Counted from the stretch's first letter, positions 46,501 to 54,897 are shown. The stretch: DNA of 64,000 nt from Caldifermentibacillus hisashii (GCF_027568575.1 NZ_JANUVP010000011.1), one strand, 5' to 3'. The notes: generated by a model not told the origin, from the sequence alone. Numbers and translations are program-made.

Positions 46501-46670
46501 ATTTCATCTAAAATTTGCTGTGCCTCTTTTGAGGAATAGCCGTCCGGAACATCGAGCTGTCCTTTTTCTCGAACAAGATCCGCCATGTTTGGAGCGGTGA
46601 ACAACAATATGACGACAGCAACAATCCAAGCTACAACAATCAGCCATTTTGCTTTAATAATTCCTTTCAT
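43521..46670 (-). CDS. MMPL/RND-family membrane transporter with long coiled-coil insert
   Basis: 1049 residues. TM1 at the N-terminus (WLIVVAWIVAVVILLF) is followed by an extracytoplasmic domain, a six-TM block with the RND motif GIGTDYSILLLSRFKEEL, a very long extracytoplasmic region (~480-790) of repeated GLxxLxxGLxQ-like coiled coil (YhgE/Pip type), a short domain, and a second TM block with GVDYSIFLMGRFNEY. Proton-driven export of lipid or hydrophobic compounds is the family role; the substrate is unknown. The MarR gene directly upstream is the likely local repressor. Confidence 0.92.
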   Translation of the reverse strand: MKGIIKAKWLIVVAWIVAVVILLFTAPNMADLVREKGQLDVPDGYSSKEAQQILDEINKQKGAENTTSVALVFHNKDGLTEKDIEQAKKAVKQLEDKKEQLGITNILTHFNQEELKDQLVSKDGKAILVSLSVELKDRTAHELSDDLYNAIENIKLEHYYTGNLFVNEDVILTSEAGLKKTETITVVFILIVLIAVFRSIVTPFIPLLTVGISYLASQSIVAFLVEYLNFPLSNFTQIFLVAVLFGIGTDYSILLLSRFKEELSARENLTDAIVETYRHAGKTVLFSGIAVLIGFAVIGFSQFKLYQSAAAVAVGIVVLLAALFTIVPFFMAVLGKKLFWPLKGSLEHKPSRLWTFAGRISFARPLVSLLIVAVITIPFIVTYNGGLSYNSMDEIGEGYSSVKGFDIIKDRFGPGQAMPTTVVIKNDEEMDQTEYMSIIENISGELEKVDGVDTVRSLTRPTGEKLDDLSVASQAEKLKDGINEGNDGIKQIRDGLDEANSKLAASSPQITEAKDGISALVSGTKELQTGIGQLQTGLQQIEAGIRQGSTGAGEAKAGLEEIKKYAEQMLAGYKQLAQSYSEVQTNLSMIQTKYKDIENGLVGLNSQLANLQQAFDFLEYYLNSQPESDKLKKNAVESFKGIKVYYTALQQNLPAMANGITELNKGLGAITEGLKTANTNFAKLNNGQEQLINGLQSVIDGIDALEKGLDSAADGQGTIIKKLPAVSSGLGEVNSGQQQLLDGFSQLGGQFGQLTDGLGQSVNGLTQIHDGFTEAEGFLSELAKSKEDTGIFIPDEILEDKQFAQVLDTYLSPDKKIAKIDVIFSENPYSTEAINQVGELEAAVERAVKDTKLENAKVKVAGVTSMNHDLGTMSDQDFSRTVVFMLVGIFIVLVILFRSLIMPIYIVASLLLTYFTTMGITEAIFVNLLGYEGLTWAVPFFSFVILMALGVDYSIFLMGRFNEYRGEPVDKAMILAMGSMGSVIISAVIILGGTFAAMLPSGVLSLLQIATVVISGLVLYSVVMLPLFIPVVVKIFGKANWWPFVGKKD

Positions 46671-46686
46671 TTATATATCCTCCATC

Positions 46687-46840
46687 ATTATAGGATTCGT
46701 TTCTTTCGTGTAAAATCTAGTGATGGTTCTTGCCTATTGTCAGGCTCGCCTCACTATTATAGGATTCATTTTTTTTTCGTATGAAATGTAGTGGTTGTCT
46801 GCGACACTTGTCGGGTCTGCCTCCACCATTAATGATTCGT
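46687..46840. repeat. Imperfect ~70-bp tandem repeat between marR and the MMPL gene
   Basis: ATTATAGGATTCG/A recurs at 46687 and 46756, with a decayed third copy ATTAATGATTCG at 46828. The intervening sequences also align (a GTAxxATxTAGTG block, then a TGTC..GxxTCxGCCTC block). Two and a fraction units occupy the leader between two minus-strand genes. Confidence 0.55.
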
Positions 46841-46890
46841 TTCCCAACCTATTTAGAAATTTATCTTTGACCATTAAAGTTTCATAGAAT

Positions 46891-47343
46891 CTATTGGGCT
46901 TCCTTTAAAATTTCCGCAAGTTTTCCGTACATTTTTAAGAAGCTCTCAATTTCTTGCTGGTCAAACTTTGTTATAATGGATTCAACTAGTTTAAATATTT
47001 TCGCTTCCGTTTTTTCAAACAAAATTTCCCCCTGATCCGTAAGCGTTAAGTAAATGACCCTGCGATCATCCACATCTTGTGTACGTTTGATTAGGTTTTT
47101 TTCGACAAGCCGGTTGATAATAGCAGTAATGGCACTTTTTTGTACAGAGAAGGCAGCGGCCAATTCTGTTGGTGTACACCTTTTTTGCCGGTAAATATAG
47201 CGCAAGAGATAATGCTGATCATTGGTCAGAACTTCCCCAATCTCATCTCTTATTAAAGCTTCACCCCGTTTCCAGACTTCATGTGTAAGTTGTATATAAC
47301 GTTCAACAATTTCATGAATGGATAAGTTTTCCATTAACATCAA
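46891..47343 (-). CDS. MarR-family transcriptional regulator
   Basis: About 150 residues with the winged helix-turn-helix of MarR repressors: CTPTELAAAFSVQKSAITAI (recognition helices) and the wing RTQDVDDRRVIYLTLTDQG with the conserved DxRxxxLxLT. The usual ligand-relieved repressor of a neighbouring exporter; the MMPL gene follows. AAGGATTTG precedes two possible ATGs six bases apart. A perfect dyad lies just upstream. Confidence 0.93.
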   Translation of the reverse strand: MMLMENLSIHEIVERYIQLTHEVWKRGEALIRDEIGEVLTNDQHYLLRYIYRQKRCTPTELAAAFSVQKSAITAIINRLVEKNLIKRTQDVDDRRVIYLTLTDQGEILFEKTEAKIFKLVESIITKFDQQEIESFLKMYGKLAEILKEAQ

Positions 47344-47370
47344 ATCCTTTTTATTATATTAGTTAATATG

Positions 47371-47383
47371 GTGAACTATTCAC
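47371..47383 (-). promoter_or_regulatory. Probable MarR operator
   Basis: GTGAACTATTCAC is a perfect 13-bp dyad (GTGAA-CTA-TTCAC). A further GTGAACTA half-site follows at 47387-47394 and AGTTAA lies before it. It is 28 bases upstream of the marR start, suitable for autoregulation. Confidence 0.6.
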
Positions 47384-47543
47384 TATGTGAACTATCTCTT
47401 CATATTTTATCAGTAAGTTTTCTGCTGTTCAAGCAAGCATTTATTGGTAAAAAGAAATTTATAGTTGCGCTTATACTAAATTCTAAAAATTTCACACTCA
47501 GTCAAATTCGCTCCTTTGCCGGAAATTTATACATACTTAACGT

Positions 47544-47578
47544 AAAAAAAGACACCCCCCACAGAAATGGATGGTGTC
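47544..47578 (-). terminator. copA terminator
   Basis: On the minus strand GACACC...GGTGTC with extra G/C pairing inside is followed by TTTTTTTACG, about 50 bases past the copA stop. Confidence 0.85.
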
Positions 47579-47628
47579 GATTTTAATACTACAGGAAATT
47601 AAACGGAAGAAAATGATTCTCAGCAATT

Positions 47629-50043
47629 TTACAATTTCACCCGTTGCAATCGTAATGCATTCAACACAACTGATACCGAACTGAAGGCCATGGCTGCACC
47701 GGCCAACCATGGTGCTAGAAAACCCATCGCAGCAATCGGAATACCAATTGTATTATAGGCAAATGCCCAGAAAAGATTTTGTTTGATGTTTGTAATTGTT
47801 TTTTTACTCATAAAAATGGCGTCGGCAATACTGTTTAAGTCGCCACGTATAAGGGTAATATCGGCGGCTTCCATGGCAACATCCGTTCCTGTCCCGATGG
47901 CCATACCGATATCGGCAGTGGCAAGAGCAGGAGCATCATTGATCCCATCACCAACCATGCCGACAATTTTGCCTTGTTGTTGCAGTTTTTTCACTTCCTC
48001 CGCTTTACCTTCAGGGAGTACTTCTGCAATGACACGATCGACATCAACTTGCTCACCGATCGTTTTGGCCGTCCGTTCATTGTCTCCGGTAATCATAATA
48101 ACCTCGATGCCCATTTCTTTCAACCGTTTGATCGCTGCTTTTGAGGTGTCTTTTACTGTATCACTAACAGCAACGATACCGGCAAGTTTCCCATCGATTG
48201 CTGCGAGCATGGCTGTTTTTCCATTTTCCTCCAGTTGCTGCATTGTTTTGAAGGCCACGGTAAAATCAATATGATATTGGTCAAGTAATTTCCTTGTACC
48301 AATAAGAATTTCCTTCCCATCAGCAACTGCTTTGATTCCAAATCCCGGAATTGCTTCAAATTGTTCGGTTTTGCCAAGCGCTATTCCCTTTTCCTGGATG
48401 CCATTAACAATTGCTTCGGCCAAAGGGTGTTCAGAATTTTTTTCCGCTGTACCGACCAGCCGGAGAAACTCCTCATTTTGCCAACCATTTTCCACAATCA
48501 CATCGGTTAATACAGGTGTTCCGTTTGTAATTGTTCCGGTTTTATCCAAAATAACGGTAGTGATGTTGTGCGTCCGTTCCAAATGTTCGCCACCTTTAAA
48601 TAAAATCCCGTATTCAGCGGCGCGACCGGATCCGGCCATAATCGATGTCGGTGTCGCAAGTCCGAGGGCACATGGACAGGCGATAACGAGTACGGCAATT
48701 AGTTTTTCTAATGCTACAGCAAATTCACCCGGGGCAACGATAAAATACCAAACGAGAAATGTAATCAGCGCAATCCCAACAACAATCGGAACAAAAATAC
48801 CGGATATTTTATCAGCTAACCGTTGAATAGGCGCTTTCGAACCTTGAGCTTGTTCAACCACTTTAATAATTTGCGCAAGAGCCGTATCTTTACCAACCTT
48901 GGTTGCTTCAATACGGAGGGAGCCATTTCGGTTAATGGTTGCGCCGATTACTGTATCACCAGCCTTTTTATCAACCGGAACACTTTCTCCGGTAAGCATC
49001 GACTCATCAATAGCTGACTCCCCGCTAATAATGATACCATCTACCGGTATTTTTTCTCCCGGTTTTACTTGAAGGTGATCACCAACAACAACTTCTTCCA
49101 GTGGGATGATTGTCTCCACCCCATCCCGGATGACCGTAGCTGTTTTTGCTTGGAGACCCATTAATTTTTTGATTGCTTCGGATGATCGCCCCTTTGCTTT
49201 TGCTTCAAAATATTTTCCCAGCAAAATTAAGGTAATTAGGACAGCACTTGTTTCAAAATATAAACCTTCTATATGGTGATGAGCACCGAGAGACCGAAGA
49301 AACAAGTACAAACTGTAAAAATATGCGGCCGAGGTACCCATTGCCACGAGTACATCCATATTGGCACTGCCGTTACGTAACGCTTTATATGCGCCAACAT
49401 AAAATTGTTTTCCAATAATAAATTGGACCGGAGTAGCAAGGGCAAGTTGGAACCATGGATTCATAAAAATATCCGGTACATACATCCAAGACGTAAACGA
49501 GAAATGGGCAAACATCGTCCATAGGAGCGGCAATGAGAGGATCGCGGATATAATGAATTTCCATTTTTGTCTCTGGATTGCTTGTTCCCGGTAATCGACG
49601 TTTGCTTTCTCTTCGTCACGTTTTTCAATGGCTCCGTAGCCAAGCTTTTCCACTTTTTCAATCATGTCTTTTGGTGACACGACGGACGGATTGTATTCGA
49701 CGGTGGCAGTTTCTAGGGCCAGATTGACAGTAGCCGCTGTGACGCCATCCATTTTATTTAAGCCTTTTTCAATCCGGTTGGCACATGCCGCACAGGTCAT
49801 CCCGGTAATCGTAAATTCAGCTTTTTCACTGACCACATCATAGCCGAGATCTCTAATTTTTTTCTCGAAGTCTTGGAGATTTGTTTTTGTTGGGTCAAAC
49901 TTGATACTGGCTGTTTCCAGAGCCAGGTTTACATTTGCCTGCTCGACCCCTTCGATTTTATTTAATCCCTTTTCAATCCGGTTGGCACATGCTGCACAGG
50001 TCATGCCAAGGATTTGCAGGTTTGTTTCTTTTGTTGTAGTCAT
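47629..50043 (-). CDS. copA: Copper-exporting P1B-type ATPase
   Basis: 804 residues. Two N-terminal heavy-metal-associated domains each carry GMTCAACANRIEKGLNK. Eight TM helices include the transport motif VIACPCALGLATPTS. The phosphorylation motif DKTGTITNG, HP-locus SEHPLAEAI and hinge GDGINDAPAL are intact. It exports Cu(I). A CsoR-like dyad lies directly ahead of its ribosome-binding site, separate from the csoR-copZ promoter. Confidence 0.97.
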   Translation of the reverse strand: MTTTKETNLQILGMTCAACANRIEKGLNKIEGVEQANVNLALETASIKFDPTKTNLQDFEKKIRDLGYDVVSEKAEFTITGMTCAACANRIEKGLNKMDGVTAATVNLALETATVEYNPSVVSPKDMIEKVEKLGYGAIEKRDEEKANVDYREQAIQRQKWKFIISAILSLPLLWTMFAHFSFTSWMYVPDIFMNPWFQLALATPVQFIIGKQFYVGAYKALRNGSANMDVLVAMGTSAAYFYSLYLFLRSLGAHHHIEGLYFETSAVLITLILLGKYFEAKAKGRSSEAIKKLMGLQAKTATVIRDGVETIIPLEEVVVGDHLQVKPGEKIPVDGIIISGESAIDESMLTGESVPVDKKAGDTVIGATINRNGSLRIEATKVGKDTALAQIIKVVEQAQGSKAPIQRLADKISGIFVPIVVGIALITFLVWYFIVAPGEFAVALEKLIAVLVIACPCALGLATPTSIMAGSGRAAEYGILFKGGEHLERTHNITTVILDKTGTITNGTPVLTDVIVENGWQNEEFLRLVGTAEKNSEHPLAEAIVNGIQEKGIALGKTEQFEAIPGFGIKAVADGKEILIGTRKLLDQYHIDFTVAFKTMQQLEENGKTAMLAAIDGKLAGIVAVSDTVKDTSKAAIKRLKEMGIEVIMITGDNERTAKTIGEQVDVDRVIAEVLPEGKAEEVKKLQQQGKIVGMVGDGINDAPALATADIGMAIGTGTDVAMEAADITLIRGDLNSIADAIFMSKKTITNIKQNLFWAFAYNTIGIPIAAMGFLAPWLAGAAMAFSSVSVVLNALRLQRVKL

Positions 50044-50060
50044 ATGTTTTGCACCTCCTC

Positions 50061-50079
50061 CATACCTATATGGGGTATG
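50061..50079 (-). promoter_or_regulatory. CsoR-like operator before copA
   Basis: CATACCTATATGGGGTATG is a dyad (CATACC-N7-GGTATG) resembling copper boxes of CsoR-controlled genes (TACC...GGTA). It is 18 bases upstream of the copA start and overlaps the leader. Confidence 0.6.
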
Positions 50080-50224
50080 TTTTTTCGAAAAGACTACCTA
50101 TTAAAAGATTATTGGCATTTGTTTTAAATAAAGTAATTGGTGACTCGCCAATGATGTCTTATCGGAATTCAGACTTCAAATCCCCGGTACGGCACAAGTT
50201 TGACAAGCCAGCCTCAGAACAATA

Positions 50225-50400
50225 GCAACAAGATTTTCTAAAAATAGCTCTGATAACTTTTCTCTTGTATAAACGGTTTATTTTCTCAGATCTATCGCAA
50301 CAAAATTTTTGAAAAATATTTTTAACAAATTTACTCCTGGATGAACGGTTTATTTTCTCAGATCAACAGCAACAAAGTTTTCGAAAATGGTCTTCAAAAA
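50225..50400. repeat. 72-bp imperfect tandem repeat between copZ and copA
   Basis: The segment beginning GCAACAA(G/A)ATTTT recurs with starts at 50225, 50297 and 50369, an exact 72-base period. Units 1 and 2 share the block AACGGTTTATTTTCTCAGATC; the third is cut by the copZ terminator. No ribosome-binding site or start codon accompanies it. Confidence 0.7.
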
Positions 50401-50427
50401 GAGCCCGTGCCCCTCGAAAGACACGGG
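50396..50427 (-). terminator. copZ terminator
   Basis: On the minus strand CCCGTG and CACGGG pair (loop 12), then CTCTTTTTG; 10 bases past the copZ stop. Confidence 0.8.
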
Positions 50428-50437
50428 TTGTGCAATC

Positions 50438-50644
50438 TTAAACGACATCGTATCCTTGATCTTCAATGGTTTCTTTAATCGTATCAAGGGTCACAACTTC
50501 AGGATTGTAGTCAACATCCACTTTCCCTTCTTCTAAATTTACAACAACGCGGTCAACACCATTTAATGCGCCGACACTGCCTTCTACCGCTTTTACACAA
50601 TGCCCGCAAGACATGCCATGAACGGTTAATGTCACGTGTTCCAT
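50438..50644 (-). CDS. copZ: Copper chaperone CopZ
   Basis: A 68-residue ferredoxin-like heavy-metal-associated protein with the Cu(I)-binding loop GMSCGHC at the N-terminus and IKETIEDQGYDVV at the end. It delivers Cu(I) to CopA. The ATG follows AAAGGAG. Located between csoR and copA. Confidence 0.97.
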   Translation of the reverse strand: MEHVTLTVHGMSCGHCVKAVEGSVGALNGVDRVVVNLEEGKVDVDYNPEVVTLDTIKETIEDQGYDVV

Positions 50645-50708
50645 GAATATACATCTCCTTTTTTTCTGATAAAAGAATATAATTATTTGTTACCATTAAA
50701 GCTGCGAA

Positions 50709-51056
50709 CTACTTTTTCATCACCCGTTGAATCGTCGTTAAAAATTCATCAAGTACATCCATATCACCCTCTTGGATACGTTCGACGACACAATTTTTCA
50801 AGTGACCTTCGAGAAGGATTTTGGATACACCGTTTAACGCTGACTGGATTGCTGCAATCTGAGTGAGGACATCATCACAATATGTGTCCTTTTCAATTAA
50901 CCCTTTAACACCGCGAATTTGCCCTTCAATCCGATTTAGCCGGGTTACCAAGTTTTTCTTCGTCTGTTCGGAATGGTGACTTTTCCGTTCACTTGTCGAG
51001 GTGCAGCATTCAATTTCTGAACAGCTTTCCAGTTCAGGTTGTTTCACTTCTTCCAT
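50709..51056 (-). CDS. csoR: Copper-sensing repressor CsoR
   Basis: 115 residues, all-helical CsoR/RcnR family. The Cu(I) ligand set is present: Cys60 (KDTYCDD), His85 and Cys89 (EGHLKNC). The DNA-binding N-helix RLNRIEGQIRGVKGLI is intact. An unusual Cys-containing N-terminal tail (Cys12, Cys17, Cys18) precedes the conserved domain. It controls its own promoter and probably copA. A copper-type dyad lies in its promoter. Confidence 0.96.
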   Translation of the reverse strand: MEEVKQPELESCSEIECCTSTSERKSHHSEQTKKNLVTRLNRIEGQIRGVKGLIEKDTYCDDVLTQIAAIQSALNGVSKILLEGHLKNCVVERIQEGDMDVLDEFLTTIQRVMKK

Positions 51057-51085
51057 TTGGAGTATACCCCCTTCCTGATGTTTTT

Positions 51086-51115
51086 ATTATACTATACCCC
51101 CCTATTGTATGTAAA
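51086..51115 (-). promoter_or_regulatory. csoR-copZ promoter with operator in the spacer
   Basis: On the minus strand TTTACA (51115-51110) and TATAAT (51091-51086) are 18 bases apart; the spacer is filled by ACAATAGGGGGGTATA, the copper-box pattern. A second GGGGGTATAC lies at 51063-51072 near the start codon. Confidence 0.75.
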
Positions 51116-51317
51116 GTTTTTTGATTGGTGTGTTTGCTGAGCATATATATGATGGAGTGTCTTCTTTTTTCTCCAGATATACTTCACTAATAAATTGAAC
51201 CTTGCTTGTGTCTCATATTTTTTTTATCGTATTATGCTTCACAAACCCTGCGTAGTATTATAAAAATTCAATTCATACCGCGCCTATACCAGCACACGGT
51301 ATAAATTGACTATCACA

Positions 51318-53123
51318 CTAAACCAATTTTTCCGACAAGCGGATAAACTCTTCAGCGTCTTTTGCTGCCAGTTGAATACCGGCTTCCCAAAATTGAGGTT
51401 TCGTTAAATCAACACCGAGATGTTTCATTGCTAGTTCTTCCACTTTCATCGTGCCGGTGTCACGCAACAAGGCAATATATTTTTCCTCGAACCCGGTCGG
51501 ATTATTCAGGAATTCTGCATAAATACCTAAACTGAACAAGTAGCCGAAAGTGTACGGAAAGTTGTAAAACGGTACATCATCGATAAAGAAATGCAATTTG
51601 CTGCACCAAAAATGCGGATGATACCCGGCCAAACAATCACAATAAGCTTCTTTTTGCGCTTCCACCATCAACTCATTTAAGCGTTGTTCGGAGACAATTC
51701 CTTTCGTCCGTTCTTGATAAAAGTTATTTTCAAAAATAAACCGAGCATGGATATTCATAAACATAGCGACGGCATTGCCAAGTTTATCATTTAGTAGCGA
51801 AATTTTTTCCGCATCTGTTTTTGCATTAGCGACTGTTGCATTCCCAATAATCGTTTCCGCAAACGTGCTGGCCGTTTCAGCAACATTCATGGCATAATTC
51901 CGATTTAATGTCGGCAAATCCCGCATAACATGACTATGAAATGCATGGCCTAATTCATGGGCAAGCGTACTGGCATCACTCATTGAACCGGTAAATGTCA
52001 TAAAAATCCGGGACTCTTCAAATTCCGGTAAATCTGTACAATACCCGCCCGGCCGTTTATTCGGGCGATCTTCCGCCTCCACCCAACGATTTTCCAGGGC
52101 ATGTTTTGCAAAGTCTGCTAACTTTGGTCCGAAGCTGGCAAAGTGTTCAATGACAAAATCACAAGCTTCATCATATGTAAAACGAGTCGCTTTACTGTCA
52201 CCCACCGTAACCGGAGCATCGACATCTTGCCATCCTAATTTCTCCATGTTAAGCAGTTTTGCCTTTTGCTTTAAAAAGTCGATGAATGGTTGTTTATTAT
52301 TAGCAACTGCTGTCCACATCGCATCCAATGTATCTTTTGTCATCCGATTATATTCCAGCGGTTCTTCCAAATAGTCTTTGCGGTTATGGAAATTTTGCAA
52401 AGTAATTCGGAACCCGTCTAAATGATTTATCGTGTCTGTAAAGATTGGTGCGAATTTTTCCCAAGCTGCTTCCCAATTTGTAAACAATTGTTTCCGAACT
52501 TCCGGATCCGGATCAGCATACATTCGATTCATCGCTTGACCGACAGAAAGTTCCACCGTTTTTCCGTCTTTATCAGTAAACGGAATCGTCATCATGGAAA
52601 CCACAGTATCATACAGTCTGCTCCATGCCGTCAGCCCATCTTTATTTAATTCCGTAATAATTTTTTCTTCCGCCTCAGATAAAAGCCGCTTTCCTTTATT
52701 ACGAATTTCATTTAGGGCAAAGGCGACCTTTTTTAACTCATCATCTTGTAAAAATGTGTTCCAATCTTGATCTGGAATAGCCACCAACTTTTTCGTAAAA
52801 GCTGTATTTATATTTTCCAACTTACTGTCTAAATCTAAAATCTGACCCATAACGACATTGGCGTATTCATCATTCATGAATGCATCATGCCACATTTGTA
52901 CAAATGTTGCCGATTGGGAAAGCCCTTTTTCAATGGTTTCCTGTTTTTCTAAAATCCTTTTAAATGGTTCAGCTGATTGGTTTTCCGAAAAATTCCATTG
53001 CTTAATCAGTTGCTCCCACTCGTTTATGTGCTGATCAATTTTTTGCAATTTTTCTTGCAGTTCAGGTGATTTCGTTCCACCGGGAATAATCGCATCTAAA
53101 TCCCATGTGTCTACATATTTCAT
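51318..53123 (-). CDS. Oligoendopeptidase F-type metallopeptidase, M3 family
   Basis: 601 residues. The zinc site HELGHAFHSH with the downstream Glu (NVAETASTFAETI) is intact, in the M3/PepF helical scaffold (HPHFWCSKLHFFIDDVPFYN at the substrate site). It cleaves oligopeptides in the cytosol. The start at 53123 (MKYVDTWDLD) follows AAAGGAG; the open frame before it has no homology. The N-terminus resembles the YusX-like subgroup more than the standard PepF. Confidence 0.93.
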   Translation of the reverse strand: MKYVDTWDLDAIIPGGTKSPELQEKLQKIDQHINEWEQLIKQWNFSENQSAEPFKRILEKQETIEKGLSQSATFVQMWHDAFMNDEYANVVMGQILDLDSKLENINTAFTKKLVAIPDQDWNTFLQDDELKKVAFALNEIRNKGKRLLSEAEEKIITELNKDGLTAWSRLYDTVVSMMTIPFTDKDGKTVELSVGQAMNRMYADPDPEVRKQLFTNWEAAWEKFAPIFTDTINHLDGFRITLQNFHNRKDYLEEPLEYNRMTKDTLDAMWTAVANNKQPFIDFLKQKAKLLNMEKLGWQDVDAPVTVGDSKATRFTYDEACDFVIEHFASFGPKLADFAKHALENRWVEAEDRPNKRPGGYCTDLPEFEESRIFMTFTGSMSDASTLAHELGHAFHSHVMRDLPTLNRNYAMNVAETASTFAETIIGNATVANAKTDAEKISLLNDKLGNAVAMFMNIHARFIFENNFYQERTKGIVSEQRLNELMVEAQKEAYCDCLAGYHPHFWCSKLHFFIDDVPFYNFPYTFGYLFSLGIYAEFLNNPTGFEEKYIALLRDTGTMKVEELAMKHLGVDLTKPQFWEAGIQLAAKDAEEFIRLSEKLV

Positions 53124-53230
53124 CTCTTTCACTCCTTTCGATATTTCCATTTTAATGCTTTTTCGTCGGAATGGAAACAATTGGAGTTGTTTTGTGAAAA
53201 ATTTGTTCAAATGATCATCGAGTCTGATTC

Positions 53231-53641
53231 TTAAATATTCCTCTGTACCATGCCGTTTTTGGCGATACTGATCATCAACTTGATACGATTAATTTGGTTC
53301 ACCTTACTAATGCTTGCATCAAAGTCGATAGCAATCAGGTTCGCATACGGGTAGAATTGTTTGATAGCATTAAACATTCCGCGCGCAATAACATGGTTCG
53401 GCAAACAGCCAAACGGTTGGACGCAGACAACATTGTCTACACCGGCATCCATCAATTCAGCTATTTCTCCGGTTAACAACCACCCTTCACCCATTTGATT
53501 GCCCAAATTGATGAACCGTGATGCTTTTTCTGCCACTTCATCGATTGTTAACGGTGCTTCAAACCGATTACTTTCCAACAAAGCTTGTCGAACAGGTTCA
53601 CGGAATACTTCGATTAACCGGATGCCAATATTGGCTAACCT
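53231..53641 (-). pseudogene. C-terminal fragment of a 2-hydroxyacyl-CoA dehydratase activase-like protein
   Basis: From RLANIGIRLIEVFREPVRQA through GEGWLLTGEIAELMDAGVDN, VVCVQPFGCLPNHVIARGMF and LIAIDFDASISKVNQINRIK the sequence matches the C-terminal (DUF2229-side) part of the large activase proteins. The ATPase (BadF/BcrA) half, over a thousand residues in the full protein, is missing and no start or ribosome-binding site precedes the fragment. It is a 5'-truncated remnant, cut close to the hairpin at 53668-53714. Confidence 0.7.
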
Positions 53642-53667
53642 AGATTTTATTTTTCCCGACTTTGACA

Positions 53668-53714
53668 GTAAAAACTCCTTGAAAACATTGTCAGATCAAC
53701 ATTTTCAAGGAGTT
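53668..53714 (-). terminator. Strong hairpin at the break of the activase fragment
   Basis: AACTCCTTGAAAA and TTTTCAAGGAGTT pair perfectly (13 bp); on the minus strand TTTTT follows the stem. It may terminate the mhqO transcript 240 bases past its stop, or be left from the deleted segment. Confidence 0.65.
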
Positions 53715-53949
53715 AATTATTTTTTGAATGTAGATATGCATAAGACTTTTACATAAGGCTTTTTAAATTATTGTACAAATAGTTTTATAAAAAGATTAAA
53801 GCATATATACATAGTAAAAACGATAATACAGGTTGGAAACATTATTAAATCAATGTTTTCAGCCTTTTATTTTTTTGTAATTGGCAAAGTCGGGGAAAAA
53901 TCAAGAAAAATGGGGCAAACACCACATTAATGGTTGACCACTTATTTGA

Positions 53950-54897
53950 TTAATCATTTTTTATCGCTACCGGCACTTCAATTGGTAAAAGACCGGCTTC
54001 AATTTTTCCTCGTAAGTGCTTCAATTGAGGTGGTAATTTTAGCTCTTCTCCTAAGTGATCACAAGGTTCATCTATTAAAAACCCGGGAACATCGGTGGCA
54101 ATTTCAAATAAAATTTCTCCCGGTTCCCGAAAATAAACCGAATGGAAATAATGTCTGTCCTTCACATCGGTTACTTGATAACCATCGCTTTCTATTAGCT
54201 TTTTCCATTGGGTTTGGTCCATTTGTTCATCCGCACGCCACGCAATATGATGTACCGTCCCAACACCTATTCGTCCTTGTGGTACCGGATCTTTCTTAAT
54301 GTCAATGATATTTCCTAGATCATCCAGTGAACGGAAGCGGATATAATCATCATCTTCACCTACAAAATCAAGCCCGAGCACCTTATATATCATTTCTGAA
54401 GTTCGTTCCGGATCGGTGGACAATAATAAGGCACCACCAAATCCTTTAATTGCTACTTCAGAAGTGATTCCGTCAACACTCCATTCATTTCGTTTTCCTT
54501 CGTTTCGCTCCACCAATTCCAAATGTAACCCATGCGGATCAACAAATTGCAAATACTGTTCACCAAAGCGAGCGGATTTTTTATACGGAATAAAGAATTC
54601 CTTTAAACGGTTTTCCCAGAAACGCATTGCTCCAAAAGGAATAACATAAGATGTAACCCCAACTTGGCCTCCTCCGATTCTTCCTTTATATTTTGCATTT
54701 GGCCATGGGAAGAACGTGATAATGGTTCCCGGAGTTCCCTTTTCATCGCCAAAATAGAAATGATAAGTTCCCGGATCATCAAAATTGACCGTTCTTTTTA
54801 CCAGGCGTAACCCTAACACCCGTGTATAAAAATCAATATTTTCTTGGGGATGGCCAACAATTGCTGATATATGATGGATACCCTTTGTTTTTTTCAA
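53950..54897 (-). CDS. mhqO: Ring-cleaving dioxygenase of the MhqO type
   Basis: 315 residues with two glyoxalase/extradiol-dioxygenase modules: GIHHISAIVGHPQENIDFYT at the N-terminus with the metal His, and VHHIAWRADEQMDQTQWKKL in the second half, then the Glu ligand in GEILFEIATD. Such enzymes detoxify hydroquinone-type compounds in B. subtilis under MhqR control. No mhqR gene is next to it. The exact substrate is inferred. Confidence 0.9.
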   Translation of the reverse strand: MKKTKGIHHISAIVGHPQENIDFYTRVLGLRLVKRTVNFDDPGTYHFYFGDEKGTPGTIITFFPWPNAKYKGRIGGGQVGVTSYVIPFGAMRFWENRLKEFFIPYKKSARFGEQYLQFVDPHGLHLELVERNEGKRNEWSVDGITSEVAIKGFGGALLLSTDPERTSEMIYKVLGLDFVGEDDDYIRFRSLDDLGNIIDIKKDPVPQGRIGVGTVHHIAWRADEQMDQTQWKKLIESDGYQVTDVKDRHYFHSVYFREPGEILFEIATDVPGFLIDEPCDHLGEELKLPPQLKHLRGKIEAGLLPIEVPVAIKND

